The notes: a model not told the origin generated them from the letters alone. A stretch of 64,000 nucleotides of DNA from Sulfurimonas sp. (GCA_026996295.1 JALWLL010000014.1:1-64000); one strand, 5' to 3'. Positions 40,917 to 50,958 are shown, numbered from the stretch's first letter. Numbers and translations are program-made.

Positions 40917-43514
40917 ATGGACAAGCATTTTAGTAAGCTTTCTTCACTTATTTTAGGTACTGCACTTGCTACGACAGTTGTATCAGCGAGTGGTGGTGAA
41001 CTCCAAAAAGTAATGAAGGCAAGAGGTTTAACGGAAAACGACGTTATTCGTGCTGCAAAAACATACAACCCTACCGGTGGCAGGGATGAGTTTATTGTAT
41101 TTAGTTCTGGTGGACAGTCTGGACAAGTGATTGTTTATGGCGTACCATCAATGAGAATTTTAAAGTATATTGCCGTATTTACTCCTGAACCATGGCAGGG
41201 TTATGGTTATGATGTAGACAGTCTTAAGGTTTTAAGACAAGGTAATATCCGTGGACGTGAAATCAACTGGGGAGATACTCACCACCCGGCTATCTCTGAA
41301 ACAGACGCAAAATATGATGGAAAGTGGCTGGCCATAAACGACAAAGCAAATCCACGTATCGCCATTATTGACCTTCACGATTTTGAAACAAAACAGATCG
41401 TGGTCAATCCTGTTTTCAAATCGGCTCACGGTGGGGCTTTCTTTACTCAAAACAGTGATTATATCATAGAGGCTGCCCAATACGCTGCTCCGTTTGATAA
41501 TAACTATCACCCGATTGAAGAGTACAAAGAAACATATCGCGGTGGTGTTACCATGTGGAAATTCAACCACGACAAAGGGAGAATCATAGAAAAAGATTCT
41601 TTCACTATCGAGATGCCTCCATATATGCAGGATTTAAGTGATGCCGGTAAAAATGCTTCTGATGGCTGGGGATTTACCAACTCATTTAACACAGAGATGT
41701 ACACAGGTGGTATCGAAGTGGGTATGCCGCCAAATGAAGCCGGTATGTCAAGAAATGATACTGACTTCTTACACGTATATAACTGGAAAAAACTGGCAAA
41801 ACTGGCAAAAGATAAGAAAAACTACAAAAAAGTTAACGGTATGAAAATTATACCTATGAGTGTAGCAGTTGCCAACAACGCACTTTTCTTGATCCCGGAA
41901 CCTAAATCACCGCACGGTGTTGATGTGTCTCCTGATGGAGAGTATATTACTGTTTGTGGTAAGCTAGATACTCACGCTTCTGTATATAAATGGAGTAAAA
42001 TCAAAAAGCTTATTGACACTAAACAATACGCCGGAAAAGATCCTTACGGTATCCCTATTTTGGATATGAAAAAATCACTGCATGGTCAGGTTGAGCTTGG
42101 TCTTGGGCCATTACATAACCAGTATTCAAATGTAGATGGTGAGATCTATACATCGCTGTATGTTGATTCTCAGATCGTAAAATGGAACTATAAAAAACTC
42201 AAAGTTCTTGATAAAGAGAATGTGCACTACAATGTTGGACACCTTTGTGGTATGGAAGGTAAAACTGCCGATCCTCAAGGGAAATATATCATCTCTTTAA
42301 ATAAACTTGCTATTGACAGATTTGATCCGGTTGGTCCACTGCATCCACAAAATCACCAGTTGATCGATGTAAGCGGTAAAACTATGGACCTACTTGTTGA
42401 TATGCCGCTACCTTTAGGTGAACCTCACCAAGCTGTAGCGATCAGAGCTGAGAAACTACACCCGGCTGTTAGATATAAAATGGGTACAAACTCAAAAACA
42501 GGTAAGCAACACAAAGGTAAAACTTTAGCGGGTCAGGAAAAAATTGTAAGAAAAGGGAAAAATGTATATGTATATGCAACACTTGTTCGTTCACATATCA
42601 ATCCTGAACGTATTACAGTGAACAAAGGTGACAATGTAACTATTTACATGACCAACCTTGAACGTGCCCAAGATGAAACTCACGGTTTCACAGTTGATCA
42701 TTACGATGTGCACGCTTCACTTGAACCGGGTGAAACAGCAGAGATCAACTTCATAGCGGATATTGAAGGTGTATTTCCTTTCTACTGTACAGAGTTTTGT
42801 TCTGCACTTCACTTAGAGATGATGGGCTACATGATGGTAAAAGATCCTAACAAAAAATATGTTAGTGCTCAAAAACTCAAAATGAAAACAATGTCAAAAG
42901 CAGAGCTAGAAGCTGAATACAAAAAAACTGTAGCAGTCAATGATGCTACTGATGCTGTTATTCAAAGCGTTGTAAAATTCTTGAAAGAGAACCATTTTGA
43001 AAAACATAAAGTTGTTGCTGATCTTGTAACTGATGCTTTTGATCAATACAATCAAATTCCTGCACAGAAAAAGAAAGCTGATGAAGCATACAAACAAGGT
43101 GACTTGGAAAAAGCGATCTTATTTGAAAATATGATCTGGCAACTTATGGTAAAAACTGCCGATGTTGGTATTCGTGCAAAAGATGCACTTGTTCGTATCA
43201 TCGCTACAAAACAATCTTCTGCTGCACAAGCCGGTGAGAGAGCATTTGGAGAAGGTGGTTGTTCAGGATGTCATGTTATTGGTAAAGTATCATCCGGTCC
43301 AGACTTAACAGGTGTACTTCAAAGACATGAAAATGGTGAACAATGGGTGAAAAACTTTATTATGCATCCGGAAAAAATGTACGATGATACTTATGTAAAA
43401 AGCATGATTGATTATTTTAATCTCAAAATGCCTAATCAACATATGAGTGAAAAGGAAACTGAAAACATTATCGAATATCTAAAATGGATTGACGAGAATG
43501 CAAATTTATTCTAA
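40917..43514 (+). CDS. nosZ: Nitrous-oxide reductase, clade II type, with C-terminal cytochrome c domain
   Basis: Sec-type signal peptide, CuA motif CTEFCSALHLEMMGYM, C-terminal heme motif GCSGCH. Confidence 0.97.
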   Translation: MDKHFSKLSSLILGTALATTVVSASGGELQKVMKARGLTENDVIRAAKTYNPTGGRDEFIVFSSGGQSGQVIVYGVPSMRILKYIAVFTPEPWQGYGYDVDSLKVLRQGNIRGREINWGDTHHPAISETDAKYDGKWLAINDKANPRIAIIDLHDFETKQIVVNPVFKSAHGGAFFTQNSDYIIEAAQYAAPFDNNYHPIEEYKETYRGGVTMWKFNHDKGRIIEKDSFTIEMPPYMQDLSDAGKNASDGWGFTNSFNTEMYTGGIEVGMPPNEAGMSRNDTDFLHVYNWKKLAKLAKDKKNYKKVNGMKIIPMSVAVANNALFLIPEPKSPHGVDVSPDGEYITVCGKLDTHASVYKWSKIKKLIDTKQYAGKDPYGIPILDMKKSLHGQVELGLGPLHNQYSNVDGEIYTSLYVDSQIVKWNYKKLKVLDKENVHYNVGHLCGMEGKTADPQGKYIISLNKLAIDRFDPVGPLHPQNHQLIDVSGKTMDLLVDMPLPLGEPHQAVAIRAEKLHPAVRYKMGTNSKTGKQHKGKTLAGQEKIVRKGKNVYVYATLVRSHINPERITVNKGDNVTIYMTNLERAQDETHGFTVDHYDVHASLEPGETAEINFIADIEGVFPFYCTEFCSALHLEMMGYMMVKDPNKKYVSAQKLKMKTMSKAELEAEYKKTVAVNDATDAVIQSVVKFLKENHFEKHKVVADLVTDAFDQYNQIPAQKKKADEAYKQGDLEKAILFENMIWQLMVKTADVGIRAKDALVRIIATKQSSAAQAGERAFGEGGCSGCHVIGKVSSGPDLTGVLQRHENGEQWVKNFIMHPEKMYDDTYVKSMIDYFNLKMPNQHMSEKETENIIEYLKWIDENANLF

Positions 43515-43547
43515 AAATAAATTTCCTGTTTTACTTACTTCTAGAAG

Positions 43548-43567
43548 GAAAGAGTTAAAACTCTTTC
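43548..43567 (+). terminator. Terminator-like hairpin after nosZ
   Basis: GAAAGAGT-TAAA-ACTCTTTC, 8-bp perfect stem, 34 nt after the nosZ stop codon and before the next FNR-type box. Confidence 0.55.
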
Positions 43568-43595
43568 TTTCACCTTGATAATCAAAATTTTCTCA

Positions 43596-43609
43596 TTGAC
43601 ATAAATCAA
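43596..43609 (+). promoter_or_regulatory. FNR/NnrR-type box upstream of nosB
   Basis: TTGAC-ATAA-ATCAA inverted repeat (one mismatched pair); 22 nt later a perfect TATAAT at 43632-43637. Confidence 0.8.
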
Positions 43610-43702
43610 ACTTATAAATTTATTATTATTATATAATAATTGAAATTTAAAACTGAGGATTTCTACTAATCTTGAATTTTAAATTTAAAAAAAGGAATTT
43701 AC

Positions 43703-44494
43703 ATGCATCCAAGTCTGATAAAGGCAAAAATATTTGCTTCATTAGCACTCATCATTTTAACGCTTTCTTTTACTTTTCCGATGTTAGCTTTTCATGGAAC
43801 TCTCAACAAAGTTGAAGAAGGCAAGCCTGAAGAGATATCATCTCTTAGTAAATCTGTGTGGAATCTCTACAATCAAGGTCGTTATAAAAGTGTCACTACA
43901 CCTAAAGAAGCTCATAATAATTTAGAACAGATGATAGAGTCCGCTTCTGAGATCGGTGTTGCATCCTTACCTATTTGGGCAGTTTCACTTGAAGCACCAA
44001 ACTATCCAAAAGAGGCATTTCCTGAAGGAATTCCTGTTTATTTTCATTTTGACGGTTACAGTGGTGAAGTACATGAGATGAATACTATTAACCATTATGT
44101 AGGGATGGATCCTATGTGGGTAGGTGGTACGTTTGAACGCGAAATCGGTATTTATGCCCTTTTACTTCTTTCTCTTGGTATGATCTATTTTATAGCATAT
44201 GACAACAAATATCTGAACTATATCATTTTGATTCCGGCATCGTTACCCCTGCTTTTTATTGCTGATTATTCCTACTGGCTCTATTGGTTTGGACATAACT
44301 TACATGACTGGGGAGCCTTTAAGATCAAACCTTTTATGCCCACAGTATTTGGTGATGGTAAAATTGCACAGTTTGTTACACACTCTTACCCTACTATTGG
44401 GTTTTATATGTTGGTAGCCATCGGACTGCTTAGCCTTCTTGCTTTTTTTGCGAAACAAAAAGCAATGAGAGAGATGAATTCACAAGAAAAATAA
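43703..44494 (+). CDS. nosB: NosB-like membrane protein
   Basis: Position between nosZ and nosD as in Campylobacterota nos clusters; N-terminal TM plus C-terminal TM helices. Confidence 0.8.
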   Translation: MHPSLIKAKIFASLALIILTLSFTFPMLAFHGTLNKVEEGKPEEISSLSKSVWNLYNQGRYKSVTTPKEAHNNLEQMIESASEIGVASLPIWAVSLEAPNYPKEAFPEGIPVYFHFDGYSGEVHEMNTINHYVGMDPMWVGGTFEREIGIYALLLLSLGMIYFIAYDNKYLNYIILIPASLPLLFIADYSYWLYWFGHNLHDWGAFKIKPFMPTVFGDGKIAQFVTHSYPTIGFYMLVAIGLLSLLAFFAKQKAMREMNSQEK

Positions 44495-44510
44495 AGGTAT
44501 GGAAATCAGT

Positions 44511-45731
44511 ATGTTGAAAATTCTTTTTGCTTCTTACTTTTTTTTATTTAGCCAAATACTTTGTGCTAATATGCTACAAGAAGCGATAGACAAGGCGCCT
44601 GCCGGCTCTATTTTAAAACTTCCTGCCGGTATCTATAAGGGAAGCATCAACATAACAAAACCTATCTCAATCATAGGAAAAGAAGATGGCGTTATCATAG
44701 ATGGTGAGAACAGCGGTACGGTTATCAACATACACAGCTCTTTTGTCACTTTAAAAAATCTTACTATTATTGGAAGCGGTTCTCGTCACGACAAACTTGA
44801 TGCTGCCATTGCTATGAAAGAATCAAAACAGTGTGAAATTGACAACTGTGTTATTAAAGACTGCTTATTTGGCATAGACCTTGAAATGGTTAGTAACTCT
44901 ATCATCTCCAATAACACAATCACATCCAAAGATCTCGATCTTGGACTTCGAGGGGATGGACTGAGACTATGGTACTCCCATGACAATGTTGTAAAGAACA
45001 ACCACCTCTACAAATCTCGTGATATGGTAGTGTGGTACTCTCATGGGAATCAGATTGTTGCCAACAAAGGTGAATGGTGTCGTTATTCACTTCACTTTAT
45101 GTATGCCGGTAAAAACTTTGTACAAAACAACAGTTATCAATTTAACTCGGTCGGTATCTTTTTTATGTATTCTCAAGACACTATCGCCACGGGCAATACC
45201 ATAAAAAGCTCTCTTGGCGCTACAGGAATGGGTATAGGCTTAAAAGATGTTTCAAACTTTACCATCAAAAACAATACGGTTATCTACTGTGCACAAGGTA
45301 TCTATATAGACCGCTCACCGTTTGAGCCGGACACTCACAACTGGATAGAATCCAATAAGATACTCTATAATGCAGAGGCCCTGCATTTTCACTCACTCAG
45401 TGAAAATAATATCATTAAAGATAACATAATCATGGGAAATATAGAAGATATTGTCAATGACAGCAGAGGAAGTAAAACCAACGAGAATGAAATTGTTGGC
45501 AACTACTGGGACAATTACGAGGGGTTTGATAAAAATAAAGATAATATCGGCGATACACCACATAAGGTGTATCAATATGCCGACCAGCTTTGGGTCTATA
45601 ATCAAGATGTCAAGTTTTTTTATGGAAGCCCCGTGATCTCATTGCTCAACTTTTTAGCAAAACTTGCTCCATTTACAAAACCTCTTTTTTTACTGGAAGA
45701 TAAAAAACCTAAAGTTACGATAGAAGGATAG
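44511..45731 (+). CDS. nosD: NosD, periplasmic Cu-site assembly beta-helix protein (copy 1)
   Basis: Signal peptide and parallel beta-helix repeats (IISNNTITSK, NTIKSS, KNNTVIY). Confidence 0.9.
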   Translation: MLKILFASYFFLFSQILCANMLQEAIDKAPAGSILKLPAGIYKGSINITKPISIIGKEDGVIIDGENSGTVINIHSSFVTLKNLTIIGSGSRHDKLDAAIAMKESKQCEIDNCVIKDCLFGIDLEMVSNSIISNNTITSKDLDLGLRGDGLRLWYSHDNVVKNNHLYKSRDMVVWYSHGNQIVANKGEWCRYSLHFMYAGKNFVQNNSYQFNSVGIFFMYSQDTIATGNTIKSSLGATGMGIGLKDVSNFTIKNNTVIYCAQGIYIDRSPFEPDTHNWIESNKILYNAEALHFHSLSENNIIKDNIIMGNIEDIVNDSRGSKTNENEIVGNYWDNYEGFDKNKDNIGDTPHKVYQYADQLWVYNQDVKFFYGSPVISLLNFLAKLAPFTKPLFLLEDKKPKVTIEG

Positions 45732-45733
45732 TT

Positions 45734-46471
45734 ATGAAAAAAGTACAAACAGATAGAAGAAAATTTGTTAAATACTCCACACTTGGGATTCTTGGTCTCG
45801 TTCTTGGCGGTGGTGTAATTTTTTCACCCTATGCAGTTGGGGCTGAAAATAGACTGCGCCCGCCGGGTGCTCTTGCTGAGAAAGATTTTCTTGCACTGTG
45901 TATAAAGTGTGGGCAATGTCTTCAGGTATGTCCTTACCACTCTATAAAACTCTCAGACTTCGCCAAAGGACACGGTGTAGGCACCCCTTATATAGATGCA
46001 AATGTCAGAGGATGCTATGCTTGTGAAGCAGTACCTTGTGTGCTTGCATGTCCAAGTGGAGCCTTGGAGCATACCTGTGAAAAACCTGAAGATATCCACA
46101 TGGGAGTAGCCGTACTTGAGTTTGCGGATACTTGCCTGGCTATGAGTAATACACCGGTTCCAAAAGGGTATGACCAAAAAATGATAGACTTTACAGCTTC
46201 TGTTGTCAATGTTACCCCTTTGGAGGAGAAACTTCTGGAAAAATTTAGTGGCTACGAGGGGGAACAATGTACTTTATGTGCAGATATGTGCCCACTTTCA
46301 AATCCTTTAAGTGCCATTGCTATGGTTCCTGATGAGAAAGGCGGGCATAAACCTGAGATCTATGATGGATGTATCGGCTGTGGTGTTTGTCAAGAAGTTT
46401 GTCCGACAAAAACACCTTCTATTGTAGTAAAACCAAGAGTAACTTATGAACAATATTATGCAAGTAATTAA
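45734..46471 (+). CDS. nosG: NosG, NapG-like polyferredoxin
   Basis: DRRKFVKYS Tat-like leader; four [4Fe-4S] Cys clusters (CIKCGQCLQVCP, CYACEAVPCVLACP, CTLCADMCP, CIGCGVCQEVCP). Confidence 0.9.
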   Translation: MKKVQTDRRKFVKYSTLGILGLVLGGGVIFSPYAVGAENRLRPPGALAEKDFLALCIKCGQCLQVCPYHSIKLSDFAKGHGVGTPYIDANVRGCYACEAVPCVLACPSGALEHTCEKPEDIHMGVAVLEFADTCLAMSNTPVPKGYDQKMIDFTASVVNVTPLEEKLLEKFSGYEGEQCTLCADMCPLSNPLSAIAMVPDEKGGHKPEIYDGCIGCGVCQEVCPTKTPSIVVKPRVTYEQYYASN

Positions 46472-46483
46472 CAGGAATAACAA

Positions 46484-47113
46484 ATGAAATATACAAAAAC
46501 AAAACAAGTTCAAAGCATATTGATAACATCTAGCTTCTTAGTCATAGCTGCTTTTAATGGATGTAGTGAAAATTCTCAAGAAGACAAACAAAAAGAGAAT
46601 ATTCAAAGAAGCTCCAACGAAACACCCCAAATTGAAGTCATAGCAAATGAAAATGCACATGAGATAAAAGTACAACAAAAACACAGTGATGCCAATCAAA
46701 GTAAATCGTACTATCTTGAATACAACATTAAAAGTGAATATGATCCAAATGCACAACCTGCAAATAAGGATGCATCTGTGCGAGTAAAGCCAAGAACATC
46801 TATTGATGCAAACATGCATGTGAGAAGCCCCTACGAAAAACTTCAGGTTTCTTTACTTGTCAATAAGCTCAGTAAAAAGTTTATTGTCAAGTGTTCTGCA
46901 TGTCATAATGATTATGCAAACGGAATTATCGGCCCTTCCCTTCTATCAAAAAGTTCTGATGAAATTTTCAACAAAATAGCAGACTTTAAAAGTGGCAAGA
47001 AATCAAATCCACTTATGAATGATCTTATAAAAATGATGAGTGATGAAGAGATTCGTGAGATAGCAGATGATATCTATGAGTTTAACAAACAAATCGAAGC
47101 GATAAGGAAATAA
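46484..47113 (+). CDS. nosC1: Monoheme cytochrome c (NosC1-like)
   Basis: KCSACH heme motif; lipobox-like AFNGC; in the nos operon. Confidence 0.8.
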   Translation: MKYTKTKQVQSILITSSFLVIAAFNGCSENSQEDKQKENIQRSSNETPQIEVIANENAHEIKVQQKHSDANQSKSYYLEYNIKSEYDPNAQPANKDASVRVKPRTSIDANMHVRSPYEKLQVSLLVNKLSKKFIVKCSACHNDYANGIIGPSLLSKSSDEIFNKIADFKSGKKSNPLMNDLIKMMSDEEIREIADDIYEFNKQIEAIRK

Positions 47114-47115
47114 AG

Positions 47116-47622
47116 ATGAAAAATATAATAGTTGGAATTTTAACGCTGCTTATTTTTGGTTTAATGGCCTGGACGGCTTCACAGGGTGGAGCATACCACG
47201 GTGGTGAGCAGAACAAGGTTATCAAAGATTTTGGAGATTCTGCGATGCAAACGGCTTCTGTTGTTGCCCCTAAAGAAAAGGATGACAGACAAAAAGAGAT
47301 GGATGAACTCAATGCCCTTAAGGATAAAGCAGGTAATACCGGTGCATTTAAGGTATCACAAGAGTATAAAAGTAAATGTTCCTCTTGCCATGGTGTCAAT
47401 GGTTCAGGTTTCCAAAATGGCAGAAAGATGATGGGTCCAAAACTTTTCGGACAAAATGAAGCCGAGATCTACAAAAAACTGAGTGATTTCAAAGATGGAA
47501 GAAAAGAAAATATGATTATGAAAGGGCTTCTAATCAAACTCAATGATGAGGACTTAAAAAGATTGGCAAAAGAGATTGGAGAATTCCCGGCTCGTGCAAA
47601 AGCACTTCAGGAAAGCAACTAA
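47116..47622 (+). CDS. nosC2: Monoheme cytochrome c (NosC2-like)
   Basis: KCSSCH heme motif; N-terminal TM/signal; related to the preceding gene in its C-terminal half. Confidence 0.8.
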   Translation: MKNIIVGILTLLIFGLMAWTASQGGAYHGGEQNKVIKDFGDSAMQTASVVAPKEKDDRQKEMDELNALKDKAGNTGAFKVSQEYKSKCSSCHGVNGSGFQNGRKMMGPKLFGQNEAEIYKKLSDFKDGRKENMIMKGLLIKLNDEDLKRLAKEIGEFPARAKALQESN

Positions 47623-47645
47623 CACTCAATGAGAGGAAGTTTATA

Positions 47646-48551
47646 ATGGATAAGTATAATAATAGAGAAACGATAAGTAAAACTACTTTTTACTCCACCT
47701 TTTTTGATACAACAAGAGATGGTAAAAAAAAGTTCAGTTACAGAATGAAAAGGTGGATCCTTGTGATTGGGATCCATCTACTTTTTTTCTTATCGTTTTT
47801 TATCGACTTACAAATGTTGGAAGGAACACTCAGTGGTTCAAGATTTTTAGGTTTTCATATGATAGATCCCTATATGACCATAGAGATGTTCTTGGCAACA
47901 CACCACATGCCTGTCAATATCATCATCGGGACAACAACGATCATTATTGTATATCTCTTGGTTGGGGGTAGAAGTTACTGTGCATGGGTTTGTCCTTATG
48001 GAATCCTAAGTGAGGTGGGAGAAAAACTTCATAATACGCTTGTAACAAAAAAGATCATTAAAGAAAGAAAGTTCGACCATAGAGTACGCTACATTTTCTG
48101 GGCGATCTTTTTAATACTTTCAGCAACAAGCGGTTACTTGGTATTTGAGACTATTAATGTTGTGGGCATACTCAGTAGAATGATCGTCTATGGATGGTCT
48201 TTGGCTTTTCTTTGGGTTGTCGTTGTGTTTTTGTTTGAGGTTTTTTACTCACGCCGTGCATGGTGTACCTATATTTGTCCTATTGGCACGACCTATGGTT
48301 TCATTGGTAAGGTCTCAGCACTCAGAATCGAATGGAACGATAACTGTGATCACTGTATGGTATGTCACGATGTATGTTTTGAAAATCAGGTTTTAGAGAT
48401 TACAAAAGCAAAATATGACAAACAAAGAGAAGAAGAAGGTATTACAAGGGAGTATATTACGGGTGCAGATTGTACCTTATGCGGAAGATGTATAGATGTC
48501 TGTCACGAAGATGCTCTTAACTTTGACTTTAGACTCAAAAGTTTAATATAA
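47646..48551 (+). CDS. nosH: NosH, NapH-like membrane quinol dehydrogenase
   Basis: TM helices with CAWVCPYG and CTYICPIG; C-terminal ferredoxin motifs CDHCMVCHDVC and CTLCGRCIDVC. Confidence 0.9.
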   Translation: MDKYNNRETISKTTFYSTFFDTTRDGKKKFSYRMKRWILVIGIHLLFFLSFFIDLQMLEGTLSGSRFLGFHMIDPYMTIEMFLATHHMPVNIIIGTTTIIIVYLLVGGRSYCAWVCPYGILSEVGEKLHNTLVTKKIIKERKFDHRVRYIFWAIFLILSATSGYLVFETINVVGILSRMIVYGWSLAFLWVVVVFLFEVFYSRRAWCTYICPIGTTYGFIGKVSALRIEWNDNCDHCMVCHDVCFENQVLEITKAKYDKQREEEGITREYITGADCTLCGRCIDVCHEDALNFDFRLKSLI

Positions 48552-48559
48552 AGGTTTCT

Positions 48560-49201
48560 ATGATGATAAAAGTCTCTAATCTTACGAAAAAATTTGGCTC
48601 ACATATCTCTTTGGATAATGTGTCATGTGAGTTTCACAAAAATGAAAGCATTGCACTCATGGGTGCAAACGGAGCCGGAAAAACCACTCTGATTCGCTCT
48701 ATTTTAGGTTATTATCATCCCAATAACGGAGAGGTGCTTATTGATGGCAGAAACCCTATCAAAGAGCGTGTAAAAGTTTTAAAAAATATCAGTTTTGTAC
48801 CGCAGTTACCACCGCCGATCAAACTAAGTCTTGATGAACTTGTTCAGTATATCAGTATCAGTGCAAATGTTGATAAAGATCTTATCTCCCATTATGCTGA
48901 TGAGATGCAACTTGACATCAAGGCAAATCTTTCAAAATCATTTTTTAAACTCAGTGGCGGAATGAAACAAAAAATGCTCATAGCGATCTCCCTTGCAAAA
49001 AAAAGCGATATCATCATCTATGATGAGCCCACTGCCAATCTTGACCCAAAAGCAAGAGATGATTTTTACAGACTTCTCAAACAAAACGAAAATGAAAAAG
49101 TACTTCTGTTTGTCACCCATAGGTTAGAAGAGGTTAAAGAGCTTGTTAACAGACAGATATATATGGATCTTGGAAAAGTTGTCTCGGATGAAATCGTTTA
49201 A
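48560..49201 (+). CDS. nosF: NosF, ABC transporter ATP-binding protein
   Basis: Walker A GANGAGKTT, signature LSGGMKQK, Walker B IIIYDEPTANLDP. Confidence 0.92.
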   Translation: MMIKVSNLTKKFGSHISLDNVSCEFHKNESIALMGANGAGKTTLIRSILGYYHPNNGEVLIDGRNPIKERVKVLKNISFVPQLPPPIKLSLDELVQYISISANVDKDLISHYADEMQLDIKANLSKSFFKLSGGMKQKMLIAISLAKKSDIIIYDEPTANLDPKARDDFYRLLKQNENEKVLLFVTHRLEEVKELVNRQIYMDLGKVVSDEIV

Positions 49202-49649
49202 ACTTTTAATGATCGTAGTGCAAAGCACCTTGTTTGGCTTACTCAGTGGTTGTCTCAGTGCCGAGAATAAATCTGTCACACTCGAAGATACAACCTGTCC
49301 AAAATGTCATATGGAGATTCCAAGCTCACATATACATACGGCTACGATAACTAGAAATAATAAGGTGTACTCCTTTGATGATATAGGCTGCATGATACTA
49401 TGGTGTTCACAAAACAGTGTCAATCTTCCAAAAGTACAGCCCAAAGTATTTACTAACGATACTAAAAAATATATAGATGCCTTTCGTGCACACTATAAAA
49501 TAAATGAAAAAACACCCATGTCCTATGGTTTTTCAGCATATGAAAACCAAACAGAAGGTACTATTGACTTTAAATCAGTCATACTAAGAATGCTTAGAGG
49601 AGAACATATGGCAAATCCAAAAATCAGAAAACAGATACTAGGGCTATAA
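49188..49649 (+). CDS. nosL: NosL copper-chaperone lipoprotein (copy 1)
   Basis: Lipobox LSGC; CPKCHM Cu-binding motif; FDDIGCMILW. Start ATG 49188 overlaps nosF by 14 nt. Confidence 0.88.
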   Translation: MKSFKLLMIVVQSTLFGLLSGCLSAENKSVTLEDTTCPKCHMEIPSSHIHTATITRNNKVYSFDDIGCMILWCSQNSVNLPKVQPKVFTNDTKKYIDAFRAHYKINEKTPMSYGFSAYENQTEGTIDFKSVILRMLRGEHMANPKIRKQILGL

Positions 49650-50477
49650 ATGAAAAACTTATTCTTAATTGCATACCTTGACCTGAAAGAATCTCTTAGA
49701 GCGAAATGGTTTGTAGTTTACTCTCTTGTTTTTGGTGGTCTTATAGCACTATTTTTTATTGCGGGTGTAACCGAATCTCAGGTGATGGGTTTTAGTGGTC
49801 TGAGCAGACTCCTGCTTATGTATATTCAAGTCACTATAGTGATACTTCCTATCTTTATACTTATAACAACGGTACGCTCTATCTCAGGTGATCGGGACAA
49901 CCATATACTTGAGTATATGCTTTCATTCCCTATATCACTCAGACAATATTACTGGGGAAAAATCATAGGTCGCTTTATAACCGTATATATCCCTGTTATT
50001 TTTGCTATGATCATAGCCATACTCTATGGAGCTTTCAAAGGTGCTCAGATACCCTGGAGTATATTTTTCCTTTATACAGGATTACTTTTTGCTCTCTCTA
50101 GCGCCTTTTTAGGTATAGCATTTTTTATATCTTCCTTTGTAAAATCTTCTGAAATTGCTCTTGGACTCGCTTTTTTTGTATGGATATTTCTACTCGCATT
50201 TATAGATATTGCCCTCATTTCACTTATGATGCAGCAAAGATTTGATGAACAGCTCATTATTTTTATCGCTATGGCAAACCCTATGGAGATATTTAGAGTT
50301 GCCGCAATTTCACTTTTTGACCCTGAACTTACGGTGATGGGCCCTGTTGCTTTTTACATTCTTGATTCGATGAGTCAGAGCGTATTTGTGGCCCTTTCCA
50401 TTGGATATCCACTCACGTTGGGACTTATCTTTGCATACTTAGGGTTTAAAATATTTGAAAAAAAAGATTTGGTTTAA
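49650..50477 (+). CDS. nosY: NosY, ABC transporter permease
   Basis: Six TM helices; RSISGDRDNHILEYMLSFPISLRQYYWGKIIGR. Confidence 0.9.
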   Translation: MKNLFLIAYLDLKESLRAKWFVVYSLVFGGLIALFFIAGVTESQVMGFSGLSRLLLMYIQVTIVILPIFILITTVRSISGDRDNHILEYMLSFPISLRQYYWGKIIGRFITVYIPVIFAMIIAILYGAFKGAQIPWSIFFLYTGLLFALSSAFLGIAFFISSFVKSSEIALGLAFFVWIFLLAFIDIALISLMMQQRFDEQLIIFIAMANPMEIFRVAAISLFDPELTVMGPVAFYILDSMSQSVFVALSIGYPLTLGLIFAYLGFKIFEKKDLV

Positions 50478-50486
50478 GGAGAAAAT

Positions 50487-50957
50487 ATGAAAAAAATAAT
50501 CTTAGCAATGGTTCTGCTCTCAAGCTTGCTCTTTGGTGAAAGTTTACACTTTGACAACAATACGACATGTCTCGTTAGACATCTCAAGGTGTACAAAAAC
50601 CCTCAATGGGTAGCAAAAATAGAGCTTGCCAATGGGAAAGAGCTCTTTTTTTCGAGTCCAAAATCTATGTTTGAATTTTACCATAGACCCGGACGATGGT
50701 ATGATTTGGGTGTCAGAAGTGAAGAGGACTTTAAAGATATTCTTGTTACTGATTTTGACACACTCCAACCCGTGAAAGCAAAAGGAGCATTTTATGTCTA
50801 TGGAAGCAATATCACATCACCCGCCGGTGATGATCTGGTAGCTTTTGACTCCTATAAAAAGGCGCAAGAGTTTGCAAAACAACATAACGGCAAAAGAGTA
50901 CTTGGTTTTAAAGAAGTTAACTATGCACTTATAAACCTACTCAATGGAAGGATTTAA
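50487..50957 (+). CDS. NosL-like exported protein lacking the CxxCxM motif (copy 2)
   Basis: Signal peptide; LANGKELFFSSPKSMFEFYHRPG...KAKGAFYVYGSNITSPAGDDLVAFDSYKKAQEFAKQHNG matches the NosL fold region; one Cys only. Confidence 0.75.
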   Translation: MKKIILAMVLLSSLLFGESLHFDNNTTCLVRHLKVYKNPQWVAKIELANGKELFFSSPKSMFEFYHRPGRWYDLGVRSEEDFKDILVTDFDTLQPVKAKGAFYVYGSNITSPAGDDLVAFDSYKKAQEFAKQHNGKRVLGFKEVNYALINLLNGRI

Positions 50958-50958
50958 C

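Noticed and set aside
43575-43585. TTGATAATCAA near the nosB promoter as a further FNR box
   Set aside because: Half-sites are separated by 1 nt, not 4, so it does not fit the FNR/CRP geometry; the proper box is at 43596-43609.
45953-46267. 104-aa minus-strand ORF inside nosG
   Set aside because: Antisense to the polyferredoxin coding region, no start or ribosome-site support.
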